Virus record (IMG/VR): IMGVR_UViG_3300025849_000093
Span: 1-37,149 of that record
Source of the DNA: a virus
DNA: 37,149 nucleotides
Strand: one strand, 5' to 3'
Shown: in pieces, positions 27,482-35,589 of the stretch
How positions within the stretch are numbered: the stretch's first letter is position 1
Layout of the letters: each line of letters starts with the position of its first letter
The notes under the pieces: model-generated
Database searches by the model: none
Told to the model about the DNA's origin: nothing
What the model saw: the letters and a program-made list of their open reading frames with translations, nothing else
Position numbers and translations under genes: made by a program

Positions 27482-27658
27482 TCTAAAATTGTTAAAATTA
27501 GTATTAAATCTGTTTTCAACACCTGATCTTGTACCACTAAACCAATCACCTTCTATAGCTTGAGCAACCTGCCTGCCATATTCAACGCTTTGTTTTATCT
27601 CGTCAGATACTACCTGATCTGGAAAAGAACTATAAGTGTTGTAATCTTAACCTTTCAT
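27482..27658 (-). pseudogene. Portal N-terminal extension with in-frame stop
   Basis: The portal frame stays open upstream of 27481 for 55 codons, encoding DYNTYSSFPDQVVSDEIKQS, then VEYGRQVAQAIEGDWFSG and RFNTNFNNFRM. It reads like the true N-terminus of a portal. It begins with ATG AAA GGT TAA: an ATG at 27658 directly after the terminase stop (TAA ATG), then a TAA at 27647-27649 as codon 4. No ATG, GTG or TTG lies in frame between that TAA and 27481. A single-base error or a real nonsense change would explain this; read-through is less likely. Confidence 0.7.
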
Positions 27659-29884
27659 TTATTTTATTATTTGTGAAATAGATCCTTCGTTATTGTATCT
27701 ATGTATGCCTAATTGAATATCTTTTTTTTGCCTTATTGGTATAGGTCTATATTTGTTCTTATTACAAGCCATAATAGCTAGTCCAGAACTAATAGACGCA
27801 TCGTGCTTTGTTCTATTGTTTATATTAAAACCAGACCAATCATCTAAAGTTCTTTGAAAATACATATTACCTCTACCTGTTTCTATTTCGCCTACGTAGT
27901 TTTCTATATAATTCTCTATAGCAGCCGCGTGTGCTTGTTTAATATCTTCACTTGAATTAGGTATTCCACCTATTTCTTTTTCTGTTATTGATAATTTATT
28001 GTATAATTTATCAGGTCTGTTTATGCTAAAACCTCTATAACCTCTACGTTTTATATAATAAAGTAGTCTAGGCTTATTATTTTCAGCAAGTATTGGCATT
28101 CCATAAAAAACACAAGCCATTAAAACATCTTCAAAAAATATCTCAGCAGTGTCAGGTCTTGCTATATATTCTAAAAAAAATTGATTAGATGGAGCTTCTT
28201 CCATACTAAATTTTGTTAAACCATGCAATGCACCTTTAGACCCTTTGCCATCAACAGTACCTGAAATATCGTAACTATCACATCCAAAAGCACCTATATG
28301 CTCATTGCCTGGATATTTATAACCGTTTTTATTTATAAAACAATTCTGTAAATTTACAGGAGGAACCCACGATAATAAAAATCTACCTTTTTTATTTGGA
28401 TAAAATATAACTTTAGTATCTTTAATTCCATTTTCCCAAGAAAAATTACCTTGAACTAAACCTACACTTTGATTTATTTCTTCGTTGTAATCTATTTGCT
28501 GATATATTCTAGTTAAATTAAATAGACTATCTTTAGTTTCATCTCTAAATGCATGTTTTTCAGTTCTTGGAAACTGTCTGTAATATTCATTTAAAGCATC
28601 TTGATCATGTTTTAGTCCTTCAACCTCGTTGTCCCAGTGTTCAATAACTCCTGTTGTAATTGTTGAACCGTCAATACTTTTGACTGGATCTGATCCTGCA
28701 ACGAAGATAGGTGATCCGAAAGTATCCATGAATCCTTCGTAGTTCCATTCCATAGGTATGAACAAGCTATAGAGTCCAGAAGCTGTCTGTCCGTTTTTAT
28801 TTCTTTTTTCAACGTCTGAATTGTAGTATAACTTTTTAAAATTGTTTCCACCTTTATCTAATGCGTTTGAAGTTGAGCCCATCATACACTTACCTACGAT
28901 TCTTGATCCTAGCCTTAATGTTGTTTTTGTAACTCGCCAGTTGTTTAATATATTATCAGGTCTTTCCCATTTACCACTTTCATCGTGAGCTAATATTTTA
29001 AGTTTCTCACCATCATAAGAGTTATCACCAGTATTTTTCCAGTCAATAGTTGTATCAAGCCCGTCAAGTTCTATTAATTGCTCATTACTCTCAAGCTTTC
29101 TTCTAGTAAGTTTTGAAGCCGGAACCCTATACGCCAGTTCTGTCTTAGGACGATCCATACCGTCTTGGATCGGCTTGAAGAAAAACGGATAGTTAACGGA
29201 TATTGGTACGACTTTATCTGTAAACATTTTTTTAGCATCTGATCCAGATTTAGATAATATACCGAATCTGGCGTCACTTGATATTGTCGCTTGATTGACA
29301 AGCTCTGCCGATGACATAAATGAAAATCCAGACCTTCTGTTTTTAAGGTAGCACATCCCGTAACATCTGTTATCTGCCTTGCATGCTTCCCAAAATATAA
29401 AGAATAATCTATTTGCTTCTCTATAATCTGGTGCTCCAACGTCGATCTTTGACCATTGTAAGTACATGTAATGAGTACCAGTAATATAAGTAGGTAAACC
29501 TTTATTGTAAAACCAATAACCTTGTTCTCTTTTTGTAAATTCTTTATCAATATAATCATACCACTTTTCTTTAAACTCAGTGTCATGTTCTTCCCAATCA
29601 AACCTACTTTTAATTCTACTTAATTCTTTTGGATACTCTTGCTTTTCCCAGTATTGCTCCGCTTTTTCTTTACTTCGTTTAAACGGTTCATTTGTTGCTG
29701 GTAAAGCAATCCTGAGATTTTGTATTTCAATGATTTGTTCAATTTGTCCAGTTTTACTTATTACTATAAAATCATAATCAGAGTTATAACCATACTCCCA
29801 TTTTTTGAAACGATTTTGTTTCTTTAATATCTTAGGGTTAATTAAATCTTTAACCTCTTTCCAAAGAGTTTGCTCGTAAATCAT
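27659..29884 (-). CDS. terL: Terminase large subunit (TerL)
   Basis: A 741-residue DNA-packaging motor with an ATPase and a nuclease domain. KNRRSGFSF (181-189) takes the Walker A place but lacks the usual GK(S/T). ILAHDES (297-303) fits Walker B with the catalytic acid. The RNase H-like nuclease shows acidic residues at D536/D539 (GCDSYDI), E601 (LAENNK) and D695 (TKHDAS). The start overlaps the upstream stop as ATGA, and the stop abuts the portal ATG. The protein cuts the concatemer and pumps DNA into the head through the portal. Confidence is high from length, motif order and position. Confidence 0.85.
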   Translation of the reverse strand: MIYEQTLWKEVKDLINPKILKKQNRFKKWEYGYNSDYDFIVISKTGQIEQIIEIQNLRIALPATNEPFKRSKEKAEQYWEKQEYPKELSRIKSRFDWEEHDTEFKEKWYDYIDKEFTKREQGYWFYNKGLPTYITGTHYMYLQWSKIDVGAPDYREANRLFFIFWEACKADNRCYGMCYLKNRRSGFSFMSSAELVNQATISSDARFGILSKSGSDAKKMFTDKVVPISVNYPFFFKPIQDGMDRPKTELAYRVPASKLTRRKLESNEQLIELDGLDTTIDWKNTGDNSYDGEKLKILAHDESGKWERPDNILNNWRVTKTTLRLGSRIVGKCMMGSTSNALDKGGNNFKKLYYNSDVEKRNKNGQTASGLYSLFIPMEWNYEGFMDTFGSPIFVAGSDPVKSIDGSTITTGVIEHWDNEVEGLKHDQDALNEYYRQFPRTEKHAFRDETKDSLFNLTRIYQQIDYNEEINQSVGLVQGNFSWENGIKDTKVIFYPNKKGRFLLSWVPPVNLQNCFINKNGYKYPGNEHIGAFGCDSYDISGTVDGKGSKGALHGLTKFSMEEAPSNQFFLEYIARPDTAEIFFEDVLMACVFYGMPILAENNKPRLLYYIKRRGYRGFSINRPDKLYNKLSITEKEIGGIPNSSEDIKQAHAAAIENYIENYVGEIETGRGNMYFQRTLDDWSGFNINNRTKHDASISSGLAIMACNKNKYRPIPIRQKKDIQLGIHRYNNEGSISQIIK

Positions 29885-30156
29885 TTACTTCTTCCTTCTG
29901 CAAAACCTTTAAAAGTTTTTTGCTCTTTAACTTCTTTAGGTTTTTCATTTAAAATATCTTCTTCTATCTGTATACGAGTTAATATTTCAAAAGCATCAAA
30001 TATTGCTAATTTTTTTGTTGCAGCAGCATTTTTTAATCTATCAGCGCTTACATCATCGTCTGAGTCTACAATCTTTTCTTTTGCTACTTTAATTAATTCT
30101 TCAACTGCTTTTTGCCCAGCTTGGATTATTTTCTTTTTCGTTTCCTTTATATTCAT
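29881..30156 (-). CDS. Putative terminase small subunit
   Basis: A 91-residue, mostly helical, charged protein. KKKIIQAGQKAVEELIKVAK is followed by DDVSADRLKNAAATKKLAIF and DAFEILTRIQIEEDILNE, a pattern I recall from genes just upstream of TerL in marine phages. The position supports a DNA-recognition role in packaging. It overlaps TerL by four bases (ATGA) and, at its 5' end, overlaps the upstream gene by 56 bases; no internal ATG would remove that overlap. A small packaging accessory protein is the alternative. Confidence 0.55.
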   Translation of the reverse strand: MNIKETKKKIIQAGQKAVEELIKVAKEKIVDSDDDVSADRLKNAAATKKLAIFDAFEILTRIQIEEDILNEKPKEVKEQKTFKGFAEGRSK

Positions 30157-30694
30157 GGGTTAAAGCTATATCATTTGATTTCATACAATAGAGTCGTTCA
30201 CCATTTATAATAAACTCAAATTCAGAGTTTGGGGTAAACGTAATAAGTGTTCCAGGAGTAATTCCTAGCGCTTCTAGGGTCTTATTAGTATATTTTACTA
30301 TACCAACATTAGGTTGTTCTTTTCTGTTCTCTAGAAAATGGTTATTTAAAATTGGTTTTATAAAGCAATAATTTAAGTGTGGCTTTAAATTATACATATA
30401 AATCTGTTCAGGAGAACAAAAGCACATATTATCTTTGAAGTAAGTAGAACTATTACGTTCTCTTCCTTTTTGATCATACCACCTTCTAAAAACATTATGA
30501 TGTATATAAACTTCATCACCAACTTTTATTTCTGTAGTATAAGCAGCTGGAGTCGAAACTACAACTGCTTTTTTACTTACAAAAATATGGTTTTCTATAT
30601 TAGAGTTAATAATTAATTCTTTGTCATTAACTTTTTTAGTATTGTTATACCTATCTTCAAAAGGTTTAACAATAAAACTATATAGACTTTTCAT
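30101..30694 (-). CDS. GroES-like (Cpn10-type) protein, putative
   Basis: A 197-residue protein whose parts recall co-chaperonin folds. VVVSTPAAYTTEIKVGDEVY plus IHHNVFRRWYD lies at about 45-75. Near the C-terminus are GIVKYTNKTLEALGITPGTL and FEFIINGERLYCMKSNDIAL. The 'GD.V..H' and 'NGE.LY.....I' elements match the two halves of Cpn10, with an insert between them. A chaperone role in folding capsid proteins is inferred. It precedes the packaging genes, overlaps the small terminase start by 56 bases, and its start abuts the upstream stop. The fold assignment rests on motif memory. Confidence 0.45.
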   Translation of the reverse strand: MKSLYSFIVKPFEDRYNNTKKVNDKELIINSNIENHIFVSKKAVVVSTPAAYTTEIKVGDEVYIHHNVFRRWYDQKGRERNSSTYFKDNMCFCSPEQIYMYNLKPHLNYCFIKPILNNHFLENRKEQPNVGIVKYTNKTLEALGITPGTLITFTPNSEFEFIINGERLYCMKSNDIALTHEYKGNEKENNPSWAKSS

Positions 30695-30922
30695 TTAATA
30701 TTTCAAGTCGTACTCTAAAGAAACTGCCATATTATGATTAAATTTTTTCCAAGGAAGCACTTCATTGTTTTTAGTTATAAAAACATTATAAGACTGATCT
30801 TCTTCTATAAAAATTATATCATTAATTACATGACCACCATAAACTTCTTGACCAACAGAATAATGCATAGCTTCATTCTTATAGTCAGCGCCTATACTAA
30901 TCTTTCTTATTATCTTCGACAT
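30695..30922 (-). CDS. Small conserved phage protein, unknown function
   Basis: A 75-residue protein, MSKIIRKISIGADYKNEAMH then YSVGQEVYGGHVINDIIFIE and VLPWKKFNHNMAVSLEYDLK. I recall the ISIGADYK...AMHYSVGQ...V.LEYD pattern from small genes near terminase in marine phages, without a known function. It looks like a compact beta fold. It overlaps the upstream coiled-coil gene by 26 bases and abuts the GroES-like gene. Confidence 0.6.
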   Translation of the reverse strand: MSKIIRKISIGADYKNEAMHYSVGQEVYGGHVINDIIFIEEDQSYNVFITKNNEVLPWKKFNHNMAVSLEYDLKY

Positions 30923-31148
30923 CTTCTTTTTCTATTTCAGTGTAAGTACCGTCATCAAGACTAATATTTACTTGACCATACTCCGCCTCAAGAACTTCTT
31001 TATATTCTTCAATATCTTTATTGAGACTCCCTATCTCATGTAATAATCCGTGCTTTTGAGTTTCTAAAACACCTATGTTGTTTATTAACTCACTTAAGTT
31101 CTTTTGTTGCTCTTGAATTAACTTTAATTCTTCTTCTTTAATTTTCAT
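30897..31148 (-). CDS. Small coiled-coil protein
   Basis: An 83-residue protein. Residues 5-60 form a heptad-rich helix (EELKLIQEQQKNLSELINNI, GVLETQKHGLLHEIGSLNKD). A short strand segment follows, GQVNISLDDGTYTEI, then an acidic tail. I recall this layout from small phage genes close to terminase; the role is unknown. A homodimeric coiled coil that assists assembly is plausible. The leader is AT-rich with no Shine-Dalgarno sequence. Confidence 0.6.
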   Translation of the reverse strand: MKIKEEELKLIQEQQKNLSELINNIGVLETQKHGLLHEIGSLNKDIEEYKEVLEAEYGQVNISLDDGTYTEIEKEDVEDNKKD

Positions 31149-31212
31149 TTGATTTGATTTAATTGTTTATTTATCTGTTACTTATATATTTACTTGTATA
31201 AGTAATTTTTTA

Positions 31213-31461
31213 CTATACAGGACCTGGCTCTGACCAAGCTGCAGTTGCCATTAAAGCTAAGCACTCATCTTGATTCATTACATCGCCAACGATAGGTAAA
31301 CTACCATCTGTAACAAAACTAGGAGTTACTCTGTAACTTAACAACCCTTGAGTATTTGCTAAATTTCTTCTCATTGACTGAGCACTTTGCTGATCCACTT
31401 GAGAAAACAAAACTAAGTTTGTATCACTTAATTCGATGACTATATAACTTTTATTATTCAT
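31213..31461 (-). CDS. Small hypothetical protein
   Basis: An 82-residue protein starting MNNKSYIVIELSDTNLVLFS, then QVDQQSAQSMRRNLANTQGL and a C-terminal DECLALMATAAWSEPGPV. No known domain is visible. It follows the triple-LamG gene, and its AT-rich leader (TTAAAATATTAAAATAAAAA) supports translation in the local style. It may be a tail-fibre accessory protein, but nothing in the sequence shows this. It ends with TAG. Confidence 0.55.
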   Translation of the reverse strand: MNNKSYIVIELSDTNLVLFSQVDQQSAQSMRRNLANTQGLLSYRVTPSFVTDGSLPIVGDVMNQDECLALMATAAWSEPGPV

Positions 31462-31480
31462 TTTTTTTTATTTTAATATT

Positions 31481-33631
31481 TTAACTTGGTACATCTGTTG
31501 TTCTATCTAATACATCCATATTTTCACTAATTCCATTTGCTGTAGAGTAAGGAGCATCTCCAACAATTTCAATAGATGAAGTTCCTAAACCATTTCCAGA
31601 ATATCCAACACCATTTGTAATGGCATCATTTGTCATATTACCAGCACTTACACCATCATTATTTCCAATCTCATCTAAACAATCCCAATTAATATTAAAA
31701 GAACTATTAGAACCTAGCTGCCACCAATTTACTGGAGCAGTTCCTGAGAAAGTGTTTAAGTTAGATGGAACACCTTGATTATAAACTTCTGTTATTTCAG
31801 TTGAAGTTAAGTTAGTATTCCAAATAGCAGCGTTTGACATTTCGCCATCAAAAAAACCAGTACTATCACCTCTTGCTCCTATTTGTAAATTGTTAGAGGC
31901 ATTGTATTGAGAGCTAGTAGAAGTTGGTGTTGTGTCTACTGATTGACCATCAAGATAAATTTCTAAAGAAGTTGATGGAGTAAAAACACCAACAAGGTGA
32001 TGCCAGTTAGTATCTGGAGTGTGTGAGTAACTTGCAGATACAACAGAACTTGCGGTTGGTGCTATAAAAAAATAAATAACTCCTGTGTTGGTCATACCAA
32101 GACAAAAACCTCTACTACCATTATTACCTAATTTTCCAACACCCCCAGCAGAATTGCTTCCTCCTTGTCCTTTAAACCAATAACTAACAGTCATAGCTCC
32201 AGTAATTTGTAAACTACTATCATTACCACAATTAATTACATCGTTAGTTCCATCAAAACTTAATGCGTACGGACTATAACCAGATGTGTGCTGTAAGTTG
32301 CTTTGAACTAAGTTAGCTGAAGTCATTCCTGAACTTGTTCCGTCGTTGCTACCAGCAGAATCTTTTATTGTCCAGTTAGTACCATCAAAAGTGTCTTGTG
32401 CGTTTAGCTTATACCAAGCTGTGGGAGCAGCTCCAGAAAAAGTATTTAAATTAAGTGGAGAACCTTGATTATAAACTTCTGTAACTTCTGTAGAAGATAA
32501 AGTTGTTCCACTCCAAATAGCTACATTAGACATATCTCCATCTAAATCAAAACTACCACTTGGTCTTGCTCCAATATCTCCAATTGATACTCCTGTTACG
32601 TCAGCTTGTGAGCCAAAAGTGTATTGCGTTCCGTTAATATAAAGCAAAGGTGTTGTACCATCTCCAGTAATAATAAAATTATACCAAACATTAGATTCTA
32701 TTGCTCGATTAGTGACTATATTTATGTGTCCAGCAGCAGTGCCTTGAAGGTAAACTCTAAAATTACCAGAACTATTCTCAAGTAAAGGATAAAACTTATT
32801 GTTGCTATTAGACAATAGAATTGCAAATTGACCAGTTGGCACAACTCTTAATTTAAACCAAAAAGAAACAGTTTTGTTGTCTGGTAATAAAATTTCACTA
32901 TCAAGGTTAAATACCTGTCCAGTTCCATCAAAATTAAATACATAATCTTGTAAACTATTATTTGGAACTAAATAAGATTGAACTGGTGGGTCAGGTTCTG
33001 TTGTATTATTTGAAGCTGTTTGGTCGCCTAATTGATAGTAAGATACTGGCTTAGGTGATAACGACATTGGATTTGTAACAGCTGTTCCACCACCATAAAG
33101 AGTAGCTACAGAGTTTGTTCCTGTTGCTGGTAATGCATAATCAAAAAAACAAGTTTGGTCAAGTTTTCCACTCCAAGACGAAACGCCACCAGCTCTACTA
33201 GATAAGAATATATCAGAAGTATTATTAGTGTAAACTGGCGTTTGAGTAAATGCATTTGTAACTGTTAAAACTCCATTTTGATAACCTTTATATTCTGTTG
33301 ATGTAACTACATAACAAATATGCTGCCAACTATTTAACACAACTGAAATTCTATTAGTGTTTTTAGATTTACTGCCAAAATATGTGTAAAGTGTTAAGTC
33401 GGTAAATGAATAAATTTCAAAATTGTTAAGGGTTTTAGATATTATGTGTTTAGTTTGATTGATTGAAGTGTTATACCAAAACGAAATAGTAAATCCTTCG
33501 TTTGTGCCTTCAAAAGCGTTTCCTAAATTAACATTTGACACGTTATCAAACTCCATAGAATAGTTAGAAACTAAACTTTGATTTTTATTGTTTGGTATTC
33601 TCCAAGCGTCATTAAAATATTCTGTTGCCAT
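31481..33631 (-). CDS. Triple LamG-domain receptor-binding or fibre protein
   Basis: A 716-residue protein with three concanavalin-like (LamG) domains at about residues 20-200, 235-400 and 455-625. Each shows hallmarks such as SMEFDNVSNVNLGNAFEGTN, TISFWYNTS or SYWFKGQGG. Domains two and three end with a shared block, MSN(A/V)AIW...STE(I/V)TEVYNQG, then NLNTFSG.AP..W. The N-terminus is EYFNDAWRIPNNKNQ and the C-terminus MDVLDRTTDVPS. LamG folds bind glycans, so a role in host attachment is likely. It lies beside another LamG protein. The repeats suggest growth by duplication. Confidence 0.7.
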   Translation of the reverse strand: MATEYFNDAWRIPNNKNQSLVSNYSMEFDNVSNVNLGNAFEGTNEGFTISFWYNTSINQTKHIISKTLNNFEIYSFTDLTLYTYFGSKSKNTNRISVVLNSWQHICYVVTSTEYKGYQNGVLTVTNAFTQTPVYTNNTSDIFLSSRAGGVSSWSGKLDQTCFFDYALPATGTNSVATLYGGGTAVTNPMSLSPKPVSYYQLGDQTASNNTTEPDPPVQSYLVPNNSLQDYVFNFDGTGQVFNLDSEILLPDNKTVSFWFKLRVVPTGQFAILLSNSNNKFYPLLENSSGNFRVYLQGTAAGHINIVTNRAIESNVWYNFIITGDGTTPLLYINGTQYTFGSQADVTGVSIGDIGARPSGSFDLDGDMSNVAIWSGTTLSSTEVTEVYNQGSPLNLNTFSGAAPTAWYKLNAQDTFDGTNWTIKDSAGSNDGTSSGMTSANLVQSNLQHTSGYSPYALSFDGTNDVINCGNDSSLQITGAMTVSYWFKGQGGSNSAGGVGKLGNNGSRGFCLGMTNTGVIYFFIAPTASSVVSASYSHTPDTNWHHLVGVFTPSTSLEIYLDGQSVDTTPTSTSSQYNASNNLQIGARGDSTGFFDGEMSNAAIWNTNLTSTEITEVYNQGVPSNLNTFSGTAPVNWWQLGSNSSFNINWDCLDEIGNNDGVSAGNMTNDAITNGVGYSGNGLGTSSIEIVGDAPYSTANGISENMDVLDRTTDVPS

Positions 33632-33634
33632 AGT

Positions 33635-34348
33635 TTACATTCTATACCACGCAATAGGTGGTGTTGTTAATTGACTTAAATCTGCTGTTTTGTTTACTCC
33701 ACCTACTACTGCTGTTGCATTGTAAATGCTTAATATTTCTGCATCTGTTAAAGCTGTGTTAAATATTGCTGCTTCGTCTATTTTGCCATTAAGGTAAGTT
33801 GCTGAGTTAGTTGTTGCATTTCCTAAAAAGTTTGCATTTGGACTATCTGAAAATGCTCCAGTAGTAGTTAAATCAACTGAAGAACCATCAATAAAAATTT
33901 TATAACTTGATGTATTAGTTCTGTCAACACCATCAAAAGTTACACAAACGTGTTTCCAAGTCCCAATAAAATCACCACCTATATTGCCTACTGTTTTAGC
34001 TCTCATAAATCCTGAAACACTACCAATGTTAACACCTTGATAAGGGCTTGTTTGACTTAAAAATATTATGAAACCTTTGCTCTGGTCTGTTTTTATTCTA
34101 CAAATACCTGGAAATGCTGGTGAATAACTATTAAGATTTACCCAAGCAGAAAATGAAAAACTACCAGTTGAATCAAATAAAACATCTGTGCCTAAATCTA
34201 TATATTCATCAGTTCCATCAAACTGCATAGAATTAAGGTTATCTATTTGAGCTAAGGCAGGTGCTCCGCCGCCGCCTCCACCTCCAGGTCTTGATACCCC
34301 AGGTAAATTAGATAAATTGGGGATTGGCATCCCCATTCCCATTTTCAT
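33635..34348 (-). CDS. LamG-domain protein with Gly-rich hinge
   Basis: A 237-residue protein. Residues 1-30 contain MKMGMGMPIPNLSNLPGV and then a Gly-rich run (PGGGGGGGAP). A LamG domain follows at about 38-205, with MQFDGTDEYIDLGTDVLFD, FSFSAWVNLNS, WKHVCVTFDGVDRT and GKIDEAAIFNTALTDAEILS. The end is PPIAWYRM. It precedes the triple-LamG gene by three bases and probably belongs to the same appendage. The Gly hinge could tether the lectin-like domain to the virion. The target glycan cannot be read from the sequence. Confidence 0.7.
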   Translation of the reverse strand: MKMGMGMPIPNLSNLPGVSRPGGGGGGGAPALAQIDNLNSMQFDGTDEYIDLGTDVLFDSTGSFSFSAWVNLNSYSPAFPGICRIKTDQSKGFIIFLSQTSPYQGVNIGSVSGFMRAKTVGNIGGDFIGTWKHVCVTFDGVDRTNTSSYKIFIDGSSVDLTTTGAFSDSPNANFLGNATTNSATYLNGKIDEAAIFNTALTDAEILSIYNATAVVGGVNKTADLSQLTTPPIAWYRM

Positions 34349-34351
34349 ATT

Positions 34352-34753
34352 TTAAAATAAAGCTATTATTCTTTTCTCTACTTCAGCACTAGTGTAATCT
34401 GTACCATCTGCTTTTGTTACTTTAAAAACTTTAGTAACTAGAACAGGTAAAAAAGAACCTGCTGTAACACCATAAAAAGTTATTGACTTTGCAAGAGATG
34501 TATCATTTGGTTGACTTTCCATAACTACTGTTATATTACAAGCTACACCTACATATAGGCAAGCTCCTCTACTTAAAACACTAACCGTGTCCCCAGCTGA
34601 AGCAGTACCTGTTATTACCACTTGTTGACCACTAGGTGCTTCACCAACTATGTTTTCTCCCAGTATAGGTGTTGCTGAGTGAGCAAAAACTCTAGGTTGA
34701 GCCGCTTCATTTCCAGCTAGACCATCTATATCTATATTAGTTATATTTGCCAT
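34352..34753 (-). CDS. Small beta-rich virion protein, putative
   Basis: A 133-residue protein with Val/Thr/Ala-rich strands: EAPSGQQVVITGTASAGDTV, SVLSRGACLYVGVACNITVV, SFLPVLVTKVFKVTKADG. It ends EKRIIALF. I do not recognise a family; the pattern resembles small head or fibre-base proteins of marine phages. It lies upstream of the LamG genes and downstream of the holin, so a virion surface or tail-associated role is plausible. The leader before ATG is nearly pure A/T. Confidence 0.5.
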   Translation of the reverse strand: MANITNIDIDGLAGNEAAQPRVFAHSATPILGENIVGEAPSGQQVVITGTASAGDTVSVLSRGACLYVGVACNITVVMESQPNDTSLAKSITFYGVTAGSFLPVLVTKVFKVTKADGTDYTSAEVEKRIIALF

Positions 34754-34758
34754 TTTTT

Positions 34759-35208
34759 TTATTTATTTATTTTTGTAATTTTTTCAGCACCACGACTTCC
34801 GAAGTATGCTACATAAACTGTTATTAATAGTGTTTTTAAAAGCTCTACCCAAGCAGTATCTATATCAAAAGACATTTTATGGAATGAATCTAATATCATT
34901 AATGTTGTTGAAGCTAAAGTTAAGTATATGAGAGTAAGCGGACGAGTGTTTTTAGAAAGCCAAGAATCGCTTTTCATATCGCTAGACCAACGTTTAGAAA
35001 CGTTTTCCATTTCTATAAGATCTTGTTCTATTAACTTCATCGCAGTTTCTTTATCAACAGCCTTAATCTTATTATCACTTGATATAAGGTTTTTTACTAC
35101 ACCAAGCGTTCCTTGATCAGGTAATACGTCACCTAGAGCTGCTAAAACCTTAGGAGCTTTTGATTTTAAAAAAGCCCCTATTTTAGTTTCATTAAATTTT
35201 TTAGCCAT
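34759..35208 (-). CDS. Holin, 3TM-type
   Basis: A 149-residue membrane protein. RWSSDMKSDSWLSKNTRP (residues 73-90) matches the conserved 'R..aD..S..WLs...RP' region of the phage holin family known as Holin_3TM. Hydrophobic segments follow at about 90-107 (LTLIYLTLASTTLMILD) and 120-137 (VELLKTLLITVYVAYF). The N-terminal part is helical and charged. Holins open the inner membrane at the end of infection. Its start overlaps the stop of the KSP-rich protein gene. I see no endolysin in the window. Confidence 0.75.
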   Translation of the reverse strand: MAKKFNETKIGAFLKSKAPKVLAALGDVLPDQGTLGVVKNLISSDNKIKAVDKETAMKLIEQDLIEMENVSKRWSSDMKSDSWLSKNTRPLTLIYLTLASTTLMILDSFHKMSFDIDTAWVELLKTLLITVYVAYFGSRGAEKITKINK

Positions 35209-35579
35209 TATCTGCTATTTCTACCAGCAATTCTACTAACAACATGCATATGCTTCTTTTTAGCTATGTCTTCTTTGTGTATCTCTTTTTTAGCATCGTA
35301 AATTAATTCTCTTTCGTGCATCATATCTTTATCGTAGCTATTCATCTTAGATGGAGATTTATACATCATATAAGGAGATTTTTTCATTGTAGCCATTGAC
35401 TGATCTTTCATTAATTGCTTTCCTGCAGCACTTGGATTTTTAGCAGTATAACTTCCGCCGTCTTGATTTGTTTTCATTTTCGTTGCAGGTGATTTTAATA
35501 TTTTTTCTTTTAATTCCTTTGGTAAGTTTTTTTGTTTACCTACTAAAGGTTTTTTTGCTGGTGATTTTTTGTAAGGCAT
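35208..35579 (-). CDS. KSP-rich basic protein
   Basis: A 123-residue, strongly basic protein with KSP motifs at residues 5-7, 29-31, 67-69 and 74-76, plus Met-rich segments (MKKSPYMMYKSPSKMNSYDK). S/T-P-K/R-type motifs recall the minor-groove contacts of linker histones, so DNA binding or condensation is possible; this is inference. The C-terminus is His/Lys-rich (KKKHMHVVSRIAGRNSR). It is coupled to the holin by a one-base overlap. Similar KSP-containing small proteins occur in flavobacterial phages, with unknown function. Confidence 0.6.
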   Translation of the reverse strand: MPYKKSPAKKPLVGKQKNLPKELKEKILKSPATKMKTNQDGGSYTAKNPSAAGKQLMKDQSMATMKKSPYMMYKSPSKMNSYDKDMMHERELIYDAKKEIHKEDIAKKKHMHVVSRIAGRNSR

Positions 35580-35589
35580 AATATTTGTT

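Noticed and set aside
27647-27649. Alternative genetic code with TAA read as an amino acid
   Set aside because: TAA ends many genes here in clear TAATG or TAA-ATG junctions, TGA ends the 475-636 and 29881-30156 genes, and TAG ends the 31213-31461 gene. No stop codon looks reassigned.
29074-29601. Alternative minus-strand frame within the terminase gene
   Set aside because: The main terminase frame is intact with motifs on both sides, and this frame gives no recognisable protein. The same holds for the frame at 28612-28851.
31190-31205. Palindrome TTACTTGTATAAGTAA between the 82- and 83-residue genes
   Set aside because: The stem is only six A/T-rich pairs and no T-run follows on the minus strand. 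It could be an operator but occurs once, so there is no support.
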